From Caldifarciminota bacterium (GTDB lineage Bacteria > Hydrothermota > Tepidihabitantia > Tepidihabitantales > CAIPLT01): a stretch of DNA of 6,412 nt. Shown piece by piece: positions 1 through 6,412 of the stretch (its first letter is position 1; each line of letters opens with the position of its first letter). The notes beneath the pieces were generated by a model that ran no database searches, was not told where the DNA came from, and saw nothing but the letters and a program-made list of their open reading frames with translations. The position numbers were made by a program, and so were the translations under genes. Where the stretch lies: the NCBI GenBank assembly GCA_025061975.1, contig JANXBB010000171.1, positions 1 to 6,412 on the forward strand. The letters are read 5' to 3'.

Positions 1-35
1 ATCGTATACTTCATACTCACTATAATAAGATGCAC

Positions 36-98
36 AAAAAACCAAAAACAGGGAAAAAATTTTTAAATAAAAAAAATCTTAAAATATTCTTAACAAAA
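36..98. promoter_or_regulatory. A-tract-rich region upstream of promoter (UP-element-like)
   Basis: Runs of A or T lie at 36-41, 44-48, 54-64 (A6 then T5), 69-76, 81-84 and 95-98, immediately upstream of the -35 box. Several are spaced roughly one helical turn apart. Such tracts can bend DNA and contact the RNA polymerase alpha subunits, so the stretch may boost the promoter at 101-129. The composition is seen directly; the activating role is inferred, because AT-rich intergenic DNA can look like this by chance. Confidence 0.35.
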
Positions 99-100
99 TC

Positions 101-129
101 TTGACAATCAGTTAAAAAAGATGTAAAAT
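101..129 (+). promoter_or_regulatory. Sigma-70-type promoter of the three-gene unit
   Basis: A perfect -35 hexamer TTGACA (101-106) is followed after exactly 17 bp by TAAAAT (124-129), one mismatch from the consensus TATAAT. Transcription would start near 135-138 and leave a leader of about 130 nt before the first gene. It is the only well-formed promoter seen upstream of the genes, and no equally good candidate was seen in the two short gaps downstream, so it probably drives all three genes. Confidence 0.7.
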
Positions 130-170
130 CCAATTCAGAAATGGCTTATTTAACTTACTGCCGTAAAAAT

Positions 171-189
171 CCTCTAAACTTAAAAGAGG
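171..189 (+). other. Small hairpin in the leader
   Basis: CCTCT (171-175) can pair with AGAGG (185-189) around a 9-nt A/T-rich loop. The right arm overlaps an AGGAGG sequence at 187-192 that resembles a ribosome binding site but has no suitably spaced ATG after it. The stem is short and weak, so function is uncertain. Confidence 0.35.
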
Positions 190-230
190 AGGTGCTTGTT
201 TTATCACAGCTGTTTTTCATTAAACAAAAC

Positions 231-248
231 TTCGGGCTAAGGCCCGAA
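231..248 (+). other. GC-rich hairpin just upstream of the gene 1 ribosome binding site
   Basis: TTCGGGC (231-237) and GCCCGAA (242-248) form a perfect 7-bp stem with the 4-nt loop TAAG, in otherwise AT-rich DNA. It ends 8 nt before the ribosome binding site. It has no downstream T-run on the + strand; on the - strand it would be followed by GTTTTGTTT, but no - strand gene is present to be terminated. It could stabilise the transcript end or modulate initiation at 269. Confidence 0.5.
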
Positions 249-256
249 AAAGAACT

Positions 257-265
257 TAAGGAGGT
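257..265 (+). promoter_or_regulatory. Ribosome binding site of gene 1
   Basis: TAAGGAGGT is a nine-base perfect complement to the usual 3' end of bacterial 16S rRNA. Only 3 nt separate it from the ATG at 269 (4 nt from the AGGAGG core), a slightly tight spacing. It fixes the start of gene 1. Confidence 0.85.
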
Positions 266-268
266 TCA

Positions 269-1318
269 ATGCCCGAGTATCATAAAAAAATAATTCCATT
301 AGCACTTTTTCTTGTTGCGATTTGCGCTGTGGTATTTAATGGATGCGGACGTATGCCTCCTGAAGAATTCTGGACCTGGACTAAAGATGATTCAATTCAG
401 ATTCAAGAGATTGTTAACCAGTGGAAACCAATATTTCGAACCGTATTTGAAGACACCTTTTATCCGATAAACTACATCTCTGATACAGTAGCAAAAAACA
501 TTCGCAAGAGTGTCTCAAGCCTTTGGGTTAAGCAACACTTCTGGCCCCGACGATTTTACCGCACTGTAGATTCTTACATGATGATCGATAGTTTTATCCC
601 GGTTAAAGACACTACTGTGACGGTTAAGATTGTTGAAAGTCTTTTTGGACGAATTTTGGTCTATGCAGAATCCTCAACGGTCTGGTTAGGTGAAACGGTA
701 ATTGGCAACAATAGCTATCCGTTATATTCCCGGCGTTTTGTAAAAGTCGGCGCGCCCTATACATTCCTTGCGAACAATGTTACAGTGAGCGGTGTTAATA
801 ATGATAGTTTCTATGAAAACTCTTATCAGGGTTATTCGGTGCGGTTTTTGCATTTTGAACGTGACACTGTGGGCAACTGGTATTTAAGTAAAATGTCTGG
901 CGGGGCCCGACTTTTTATCCCCAGTGAAGCTGATGCACCATATCTTAGTTCCTGCAGTTTAAGAACCTCAGCTAAAGCATTACGAATTCTTGCGCGGCCT
1001 GATACTACTCAATATGGGATTCAACGGCTCTATCCAGTAGATTCGATTCTCTCTTTTCGGCCTAATGATACCTTAAGAATTCGAGTTTCAAGTTATGATC
1101 CGTTCTTGGTTTTAGGTTTTGTGCATTATAACCGCAAGCGCTATGACTTGACTTTAACTACTGCAACAACTTCACCAACTACAACTTTACAAGAACCTCT
1201 GCTTGCAACCCCAACTTGGCAGCATTTAATGCTTGAACTTGCGCCTTGGGAAGCACTTATTTTCCGTGGCAACTATAATGCACTCGTTTGGCAAATTCCA
1301 ATGCAAATTAAACCTTAA
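269..1318 (+). CDS. Probable lipoprotein of unknown function
   Basis: A 349-residue protein I do not recognise. The N terminus has lysines at 6-7, a hydrophobic stretch at about 8-23 and then NGCGR with Cys26, which reads as a lipoprotein signal peptide cut before Cys26. The lipobox is imperfect (Phe at -3, Asn at -2, Gly at -1), so ordinary signal peptidase cleavage or an uncleaved anchor is possible. The mature part is rich in aromatics, Thr and Ser, has no other membrane span, and looks mostly beta; residues 253-298 (from RLYPVD) read like a beta-sandwich segment. Residue 119 onward alternates polar and hydrophobic residues in strand-like fashion. It is the first gene after the promoter, with a near-perfect ribosome binding site, and sits 18 nt before the TonB-dependent receptor, which suggests an accessory role at the outer membrane. 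That role is inferred from location only; no catalytic motif is visible. Confidence 0.88.
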   Translation: MPEYHKKIIPLALFLVAICAVVFNGCGRMPPEEFWTWTKDDSIQIQEIVNQWKPIFRTVFEDTFYPINYISDTVAKNIRKSVSSLWVKQHFWPRRFYRTVDSYMMIDSFIPVKDTTVTVKIVESLFGRILVYAESSTVWLGETVIGNNSYPLYSRRFVKVGAPYTFLANNVTVSGVNNDSFYENSYQGYSVRFLHFERDTVGNWYLSKMSGGARLFIPSEADAPYLSSCSLRTSAKALRILARPDTTQYGIQRLYPVDSILSFRPNDTLRIRVSSYDPFLVLGFVHYNRKRYDLTLTTATTSPTTTLQEPLLATPTWQHLMLELAPWEALIFRGNYNALVWQIPMQIKP

Positions 1319-1325
1319 TTAAATT

Positions 1326-1331
1326 AGGAGG
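1326..1331 (+). promoter_or_regulatory. Ribosome binding site of gene 2
   Basis: AGGAGG lies in the 18-nt gap after gene 1, with 5 nt between it and the ATG at 1337. It fixes the receptor start, which is also the start that gives a complete signal peptide. Confidence 0.85.
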
Positions 1332-1336
1332 AAATT

Positions 1337-4141
1337 ATGAGTAAAAATATAACAAAAATTATTGTGATAATTATTACCCTAAGCACTACTGCACTTTATG
1401 CTGGTGTAACCGGACGAATTATCGGACGAGTGATTGATGTTGATACCCGTGAACCTTTAGTTGGTGTAAATGTTGTTGTTGAAGGTACAGAACTTGGAGC
1501 AGCAACCGATGCTGATGGTAAATATTTAATTACTAATGTTCCTGCAGGTCGCTATAATATAACCGCCTCTTATATCGGATATCAACCGCAAACTGTAAAA
1601 AATGTAATTGTAATTCCGGACCAGACAGTAACTGTTGATTTTAAGTTGAAGTCTACAGTAATCGAAATCGACAAACCGGTAATTATTGAAGCTCAAAAAG
1701 AAGTTGTGATCCGAACTGCAGTGGCAACAACCCGCACGGCATCAGCCGAAGATTTTAATCGCCTACCGGTGCAGACGCTCACGCAATTAGTAGGACTTCA
1801 AGCTGGTGTGCGTCAAGATGAGACTCGAGGTTGGACACATATCCGTGGTGGACGATTTGATGACGTCTCATATCTAATTGACGGCGTAGCAGCACGCGAT
1901 GCAATTTATGGAGTTTTATGGTCTAGTCCTAAGCCAACAACCGAAGCAATTCAAGAAGTTATCGTAATTACCGGTAGTTTTGACCCAGAGTACGGTGAAG
2001 CAATGTCCGGTATTGTCCAGGCAGTAACTAAAGAAGGTGGCACCAAAACGTCAACTCGAGTTAAATACACCACTGATGAGATCTTTCCCAAGCCCGATTT
2101 GAATTTTGGTTACAACCAAGTAACCTGGACTTTAGGTGGCCCAATCCCATTCTATAACCGACTGCGATACTTCCTTTCTACTCAGTATTTTAAGACCGAT
2201 GATTATCGAGAGTGCTTATACAAAGTAAAAGCACCGCGTGGCGAATATGCTGGCGATGCTAAGTTGACTTTTAATGTACCCAAAAGTTTTCCGTTGACTA
2301 AAGAAGGATTAAAACTTACTCTTGATGGCCATCATTCTACATATCAATGGCATGCTTATTCTCATGCTTGGAAATATTTTCTTCAAGGAGTTTTTGCAAA
2401 CCGTGTTCGTTCATATAAAGCCAACTTCCACTTAAACCATATGGTAACGCCTAAAATAGTCTGGACCTTAAAAACCGGAATCTTTAATACTGCCTTAGTA
2501 CGTGATCCAAGAAATTTTGACCGCGAACGTGCTGATACATTAGGTTTCTGGGGATTTTTAAGAAAGACCGGAATCTGGGACCGATATATTTTTATGGGCG
2601 AAGACTGGGTATTAAGAAATCCCGAAGGTCTTTCAACCAAAGATGCTTTACTTACATTATATCGTGCTCCTGGGGTAAAATATTACGAAGGAAGCGATTT
2701 ACGAGCTGCACGACTTAACCCTTATGGGGTCTATGAAGTATTTTATACCGGTGCTGATCCGTCTTACTTCCATTATCGAACTACCCAAACCAAATATATT
2801 AAAGGTGACATCACCTGGACACCGAATAAAGTTCACGAATTTAAAACCGGTATTGATTTAACTCAATATACATTAGCGGAATATACTAATCAAATGCCCA
2901 ATGATCCTAATCCATTCTGGGAGCATTTTAAAGTCCATCCTTTGACTTTTGCCGCATTTATTCAGGACCGCGCTGATTTTGAAGATTTAGTGATTCGTGG
3001 TGGTTTCCGATTTGATTATTTAGATGCCAAAGTAAAGCGGCGGCTGTATCCAGAAAGTATCGGTGGACGAACTGAAATTCGCGATTCACTAGTTCCGGTT
3101 GAGCCTAAATATCGCATCTCGCCGCGTCTGGGAATATCATTCCCGATAACCGAACGCATTAAGTTCCGCTTTTCATATGGGCACTTCTTTAAGAATCCGA
3201 CTTTCGGTGATCTTTACAGCTGCGTTGAGTTCAGTGCTACTGACATTCAGAAACGTCCCAATACTATTGTTGGTAATCCAGACATGGAAGCAGAAAAAAC
3301 CGTCGCTTATGAGATGGGATTTGACGCCCAGCTTTCCGATATCTTTGCGTTTGACTTAACTACTTATTATAAAGACGTCTATGACTTATCCGGAACAAGA
3401 ACTGTGCGTTCGATACCAGCTTATAGTATGTATTATAATGTGGAGTATGCACGAATCATGGGAGCTGAGTTTACGTTCACAAAACAACTTTCCAATTACT
3501 GGCGCGCTTCAGCATCTTATACATATCAGATTGCTAAAGGTACCGCATCAACTGCAACTGCAGAGTATTCACGTGGGTATCCATTACAGATCGATTATCC
3601 ATTAGATCATGATATGCGGCATCAAGCTAATTTAGACTTTGGTTTGAGTTTCCCATCTGATTTCTTTATTATTCCGCTCCGGGACTTTGATGGTTCATTT
3701 ATTGTTCAATATAACTCGGGTTTACCTTATACACCAACTGACGCTCGGGGCAATAGACTTGCCGACGAAAACTCTGCGCGGAAACCTTCGACTTTTAGAA
3801 TTGACTCCCGATTGAGCAAGTCTTTCCGAGTAGGAAATCTTCAGTTAAATCTTTTCTGTGATATTTATAATCTCCTAAACGCCGAACTCGTCCAAGAAGT
3901 TTTTACGATGACCGGTTCTCCATATGACCGCGGTATCCGCTATGTTCCGGGCCAGTTCTCCTCCGGCCTTAGAGTAGGTGATTCCTATTATCATCCAGCA
4001 CGGGACTTCAATCATGATGGTTATATAACTCAGATGGAAATGTATCGATCGTTTATGGATGCATATAATGACCGATATACGATCCCAACTTACTTCGGAA
4101 TGTCTCGGCGAATTAGAGTTGGAATAAGTCTTGGAATCTAA
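1337..4141 (+). CDS. TonB-dependent outer-membrane receptor with N-terminal carboxypeptidase-regulatory-like domain
   Basis: This 934-residue protein is predicted to form a plugged 22-strand beta-barrel in the outer membrane and take up or sense a substrate using TonB-ExbBD energy. Residues 1-22 are a Sec signal peptide (hydrophobic core 8-20, cleavage probably after LYA22). Residues 26-104 match the CarboxypepD_reg-like beta-sandwich: GRVIDVDTREPLVGVNV, then GAATDADGKYLITNVPAGRY and IGYQP. A possible TonB box lies at 110-118 (EIDKPVIIE). The plug spans about 130-235, with HIRGGR (168-173), LIDGV (180-184) and the conserved EYGEAMSGIVQAVTKEGG end. The rest is barrel, with aromatic-rich alternating strands and phrases such as SPRLGISFP and YGHFFKNP. 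Length and domain order are normal for FCB-group receptors. Two oddities: a perfect EF-hand loop at 890-901, and a C terminus ending in Ile rather than the usual Phe or Trp. No SusD-like partner is visible, and the substrate cannot be told. The family is certain; the transported compound is unknown. Confidence 0.97.
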   Translation: MSKNITKIIVIIITLSTTALYAGVTGRIIGRVIDVDTREPLVGVNVVVEGTELGAATDADGKYLITNVPAGRYNITASYIGYQPQTVKNVIVIPDQTVTVDFKLKSTVIEIDKPVIIEAQKEVVIRTAVATTRTASAEDFNRLPVQTLTQLVGLQAGVRQDETRGWTHIRGGRFDDVSYLIDGVAARDAIYGVLWSSPKPTTEAIQEVIVITGSFDPEYGEAMSGIVQAVTKEGGTKTSTRVKYTTDEIFPKPDLNFGYNQVTWTLGGPIPFYNRLRYFLSTQYFKTDDYRECLYKVKAPRGEYAGDAKLTFNVPKSFPLTKEGLKLTLDGHHSTYQWHAYSHAWKYFLQGVFANRVRSYKANFHLNHMVTPKIVWTLKTGIFNTALVRDPRNFDRERADTLGFWGFLRKTGIWDRYIFMGEDWVLRNPEGLSTKDALLTLYRAPGVKYYEGSDLRAARLNPYGVYEVFYTGADPSYFHYRTTQTKYIKGDITWTPNKVHEFKTGIDLTQYTLAEYTNQMPNDPNPFWEHFKVHPLTFAAFIQDRADFEDLVIRGGFRFDYLDAKVKRRLYPESIGGRTEIRDSLVPVEPKYRISPRLGISFPITERIKFRFSYGHFFKNPTFGDLYSCVEFSATDIQKRPNTIVGNPDMEAEKTVAYEMGFDAQLSDIFAFDLTTYYKDVYDLSGTRTVRSIPAYSMYYNVEYARIMGAEFTFTKQLSNYWRASASYTYQIAKGTASTATAEYSRGYPLQIDYPLDHDMRHQANLDFGLSFPSDFFIIPLRDFDGSFIVQYNSGLPYTPTDARGNRLADENSARKPSTFRIDSRLSKSFRVGNLQLNLFCDIYNLLNAELVQEVFTMTGSPYDRGIRYVPGQFSSGLRVGDSYYHPARDFNHDGYITQMEMYRSFMDAYNDRYTIPTYFGMSRRIRVGISLGI
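4004..4039 (+). other. EF-hand-type calcium-binding loop in the receptor's C-terminal region
   Basis: Codons 890-901 of the receptor encode DFNHDGYITQME. This fits the 12-residue EF-hand/dockerin loop: Asp at 1, Asn at 3, Asp at 5, Gly at 6, Ile at 8 and Glu at 12. It is followed by a helix-like segment (MYRSFMDAYNDRY) and then the last barrel strand (RRIRVGISLGI), so it probably sits in the last extracellular loop. Calcium binding is inferred from the motif. Confidence 0.65.
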
Positions 4142-4147
4142 AGGAGG
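4141..4147 (+). promoter_or_regulatory. Ribosome binding site of gene 3, overlapping the gene 2 stop
   Basis: AAGGAGG begins on the last base of the receptor's TAA stop and lies 6 nt before the ATG at 4154. Such tight packing favours translational coupling of gene 3 to the receptor and settles the start of gene 3. Confidence 0.85.
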
Positions 4148-4153
4148 AAAATT

Positions 4154-6412
4154 ATGAAGCAAAAATCACTAAAAAAATTATTATTAGGATTAATAATCAT
4201 CATTGTTGGATTTATCGTTATAGTTCCCGAAGTTGAAGCACGTTCACTTACTAGACCACCGCGCGACTCAAGAATTCGAGATAAAAAATATCTTGATATT
4301 AATCGTTGGCGTTGTCCGTTTTATAATGAAGGACGTTATGCTTATGATGAAGCTACTGGCGAAGGTGGCGGTTTCTGGCCTTATCCATTAAGAAACCAGT
4401 ATATTTTTGGCGCCGGTCCATGGGTTGGAGCAATCAAAGGTTCGGACACTCTTGTAACCAACGGTTATAATCCGAATACTGCTTATAGCGAATTTTTCCC
4501 AGCACCGTCATTTGAACAAAGCACCGGCAATGCCTATGATCGAATTTATAAATATCCCTCAGATTGGCCACCACCACAATGGCGCTTTGGTTATGACACG
4601 AGTTTGGTCCCGCAAAAAGCTTTCTCTTTACAAGATATGTGGTGTGTCTACTCAGATCATATGGAGGATTTTCATGTCGCACCAGGTCGTCCATTAGGAA
4701 TCGAGGTCTATCAAACAATCCTCGCTTGGAACTATCCGACAAACCAGGATATCTTCTTTATTTTGTATAAAGTAAAAAATGTCTCACCAGATACTTTAAA
4801 ACAAGTTATCTTAGGTGCTTGTATGGATCCGGATATCGGCGAATCTGGGTATCATGTGCTTGAAGAAGGTGACATGGTAGGACTCATTAAAAAACGATTC
4901 ATCGGAGGTGATACAGTACGTGACGTTGGTTTTGTCGGTGACTATAATAACTTAGAAACAAGCTACTGGCAATCCGGAACACCAGGTGCGGTTGCATATA
5001 AGTTCTTAGAAGGTGCTCATGATCCGGAAACCGGACAATTACTTGGAATGACTGCGTTTAAAAAGTTTACAATTGATATTGACCCGCCAAAAGATGTTGA
5101 TCAATATCTAACTTTAGCCGGTTATGATTATCGAACCGGTATCTATTCACCTTATGACTCAATCGACCTTCAACCAATGGATAAACGCTTTATAGCTTGC
5201 ACTGGGCCATTTAACCTACCACCTGGAGGAGTTGCTAATATTTTAGTTGCTTGTCTTGCTGCACCTTATGGTGATGCCGGCGAACTCTGGCCGAACCGTG
5301 ATACTAACGACTTAAAACCGCTGTGCAAACTAGCAGTGACTGCCGAGTTTATTTACAATCAAGGATGGCTCTTGCCCGGACCACCAGCAGCGCCTAATGC
5401 AGTACTTTATCCAATGGATAAGGCAATAAGAATTGTCTGGGATGATATTGCCGAACGAACTCCGGATCCTTATTATGATGCAGTAGCCTCTGATACTACA
5501 AGTCCGGGTTATGATCCTAACTACCGACGGTTTGATTTTGAAGGTTATAAGTTATATAAATCTGCTGACGGTATCAACTGGACATTACTAACCCAATGTG
5601 ATTTAGACAATGGTATTAAGTTTAAAATTAGAAATGATACTCTATTCTATGGCGATACAACTTCAGGCACCGGCGTAACAACTCTTGCTAATGACCGCGG
5701 TGTCTTCTATAGCTATGTTGACAAAAATGTCGTCAACGGTTTTGTTTATTATTACAAAGTTGCAACTTATGATCTAAACTTTACTACCGCTGGTACTCAA
5801 ATTGATACAATCTCGTTTGAATCCAATCCTCCTCCAATTTCCGCTCGACCACGATGGGAAGCTCCCAATTATTCATCATCATGGGTTAAAATTGATCGCG
5901 TAATCGGCGGCACCAACAACGCCCTTAGATGCAGCACGAAGATTGTGTTACCATATCTTGTACCAAAAGAAACCTTAAAAATCAAGTTTGCCGGCCCGGT
6001 TTATACCGGATCTTCTACTCGGGTACTTTATCGATATGTAGTGGAAGACAAAAACGGCAATATTGTCCAAGATACAGTTCGGTTCTATTATACTATAGGT
6101 GCCACAAAGACTCAAAATTTGCCCCCGGTAGGAGGAACTGAACTCATTGCAAAGACTACATTGACTTTACCAACTCGGGTATATGACACCATCTACCCTA
6201 TTACCGGAAATTATCCGGCAGATCGGTTAGCACCACGAAATGTCACAATACCAATTGGTCAATGGGCTTATCGGGGATCGGATTATAAAATCGTCTGGCA
6301 AGTTGTTGGTGGAATTAAGACTTGTAAAGTGCTTGATGTCACTAATGGAAATATCGAAGTACCTAAAACAAAATTCCAAACAACACCAATTTGGTATGAT
6401 TCTATGGCTAAT
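4154..6412 (+). CDS. Large secreted protein with fibronectin-III-like region (3' end outside window)
   Basis: The frame stays open from the ATG at 4154 to the window edge, exactly 753 codons, so the protein is longer than shown. Residues 1-29 are a Sec signal peptide (KKLLLGLIIIIVGFIVIV core, cleavage probably after VEA29). Residues 30 to about 400 form an unnamed region with recognisable landmarks: RCPFYNEGRYAYD from Arg53, FGAGPWVGA (85-93), PLGIEVYQ and AWNYP near 180-195, DPDIG (225-229) and GPFNLPPGG (351-359). Residues about 410-560 look like a fibronectin-III-type domain: PPAAPNAVLYPMDKAIRIVWDD, GYKLYKSADGINW (464-476), YYYKVATYD (532-540) and ESNPP. A further beta-rich region follows, with GGTNNA and strand-like repeats. 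The style resembles large secreted proteins of WOR-3, Marinimicrobia and similar phyla, often annotated only as hypothetical. Function is unknown. It starts 12 nt after the receptor gene, suggesting a surface or periplasmic partner. Whether a secretion sorting domain sits at the C terminus cannot be seen. Confidence 0.93.
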   Translation, partial: MKQKSLKKLLLGLIIIIVGFIVIVPEVEARSLTRPPRDSRIRDKKYLDINRWRCPFYNEGRYAYDEATGEGGGFWPYPLRNQYIFGAGPWVGAIKGSDTLVTNGYNPNTAYSEFFPAPSFEQSTGNAYDRIYKYPSDWPPPQWRFGYDTSLVPQKAFSLQDMWCVYSDHMEDFHVAPGRPLGIEVYQTILAWNYPTNQDIFFILYKVKNVSPDTLKQVILGACMDPDIGESGYHVLEEGDMVGLIKKRFIGGDTVRDVGFVGDYNNLETSYWQSGTPGAVAYKFLEGAHDPETGQLLGMTAFKKFTIDIDPPKDVDQYLTLAGYDYRTGIYSPYDSIDLQPMDKRFIACTGPFNLPPGGVANILVACLAAPYGDAGELWPNRDTNDLKPLCKLAVTAEFIYNQGWLLPGPPAAPNAVLYPMDKAIRIVWDDIAERTPDPYYDAVASDTTSPGYDPNYRRFDFEGYKLYKSADGINWTLLTQCDLDNGIKFKIRNDTLFYGDTTSGTGVTTLANDRGVFYSYVDKNVVNGFVYYYKVATYDLNFTTAGTQIDTISFESNPPPISARPRWEAPNYSSSWVKIDRVIGGTNNALRCSTKIVLPYLVPKETLKIKFAGPVYTGSSTRVLYRYVVEDKNGNIVQDTVRFYYTIGATKTQNLPPVGGTELIAKTTLTLPTRVYDTIYPITGNYPADRLAPRNVTIPIGQWAYRGSDYKIVWQVVGGIKTCKVLDVTNGNIEVPKTKFQTTPIWYDSMAN

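Larger units (their letters stand above)
130..268 (+). other. Intergenic leader (5' untranslated region) of gene 1
   Basis: This stretch between the promoter and the first start codon matches no riboswitch, tRNA or small RNA that I recognise. It holds two short hairpins (171-189 and 231-248) and the ribosome binding site of gene 1. An ATG-initiated frame of 50 codons (141-293) runs through it and ends inside gene 1, but it has no ribosome binding site. No T-run follows either hairpin on the + strand, so neither is a terminator for this transcript. Confidence 0.55.

Noticed and set aside
21..26. Perfect TATAAT hexamer near the left edge, a possible second promoter on the + strand.
   Set aside because: Its -35 region would fall at or before base 1 and cannot be examined; TATAAT is frequent by chance in DNA this AT-rich, and the 101-129 promoter is complete.
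187..198. AGGAGG followed by TTG at 196, a possible small leader gene.
   Set aside because: The spacing is only 3 nt and the frame closes after 14 codons; no support for a real gene.
231..248. Hairpin read as an intrinsic terminator.
   Set aside because: On the + strand it is followed by A residues, not T. On the - strand a T-rich stretch follows, but no - strand gene lies upstream of it in that direction.
749..756. GGCGCGCC palindrome in an AT-rich gene.
   Set aside because: It encodes ordinary residues of gene 1 and has no repeat partner; a single 8-bp palindrome is not evidence of a site.
1715..3470. Recurring KTGI tetrapeptides and ACCGG-containing codon pairs in the receptor, considered as a repeat.
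   Set aside because: The copies are few, unevenly spaced and lie in ordinary barrel strands; codon preference for ACC-GG explains the DNA pattern.
3875..4162. Open frame of 95 codons on the - strand over the end of the receptor gene.
   Set aside because: It is antisense to certain receptor coding sequence, has no ribosome binding site and its translation resembles no protein; it is a shadow frame.
4434..4742. Open frame of 102 codons on the - strand inside gene 3.
   Set aside because: Gene 3 is continuous here with signal peptide and domain features; the antisense frame has no protein-like features.

Overview
The window carries three genes in a row on the + strand, preceded by an AT-rich intergenic region with a strong-looking promoter. 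Everything points to one transcription unit encoding envelope proteins of a diderm (Gram-negative type) bacterium: a probable lipoprotein, a TonB-dependent outer-membrane receptor with an N-terminal carboxypeptidase-regulatory-like domain, and a large secreted protein with a fibronectin-III-like region that runs off the right edge.

Organism: the DNA is moderately AT-rich, uses TAA at both visible stops and has strong AGGAGG-type ribosome binding sites. The receptor carries the beta-sandwich-plus-plug arrangement typical of the FCB group (Bacteroidetes, Chlorobi, Fibrobacteres) and of related candidate phyla such as WOR-3 and Marinimicrobia. The third gene resembles large secreted proteins common in those candidate phyla. 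This placement is inferred from protein style; there is no rRNA or other marker in the window.

Layout: 1-268 is non-coding on present evidence, with an A-tract-rich upstream stretch, a TTGACA-17-TAAAAT promoter (101-129), and a leader of about 130 nt with two hairpins, the second just before the first ribosome binding site. Gene 1 (269-1318) is an unrecognised 349-residue probable lipoprotein. After 18 nt comes gene 2 (1337-4141), a 934-residue TonB-dependent receptor. After 12 nt comes gene 3 (4154 to beyond 6412; 753 codons visible), a secreted protein with a Sec signal peptide. No terminator lies in either gap, so co-transcription is likely.

Working together (inference): the receptor would import or sense something at the outer membrane, with the lipoprotein and the large secreted protein as accessory or ligand-handling partners. 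The substrate cannot be read from the sequence. The points most worth a second look are a perfect EF-hand-type calcium loop near the receptor's C terminus, a leader that can fold in two mutually exclusive ways around the first start codon, a 50-codon upstream ORF overlapping that start codon, and the two unnamed proteins flanking the receptor.
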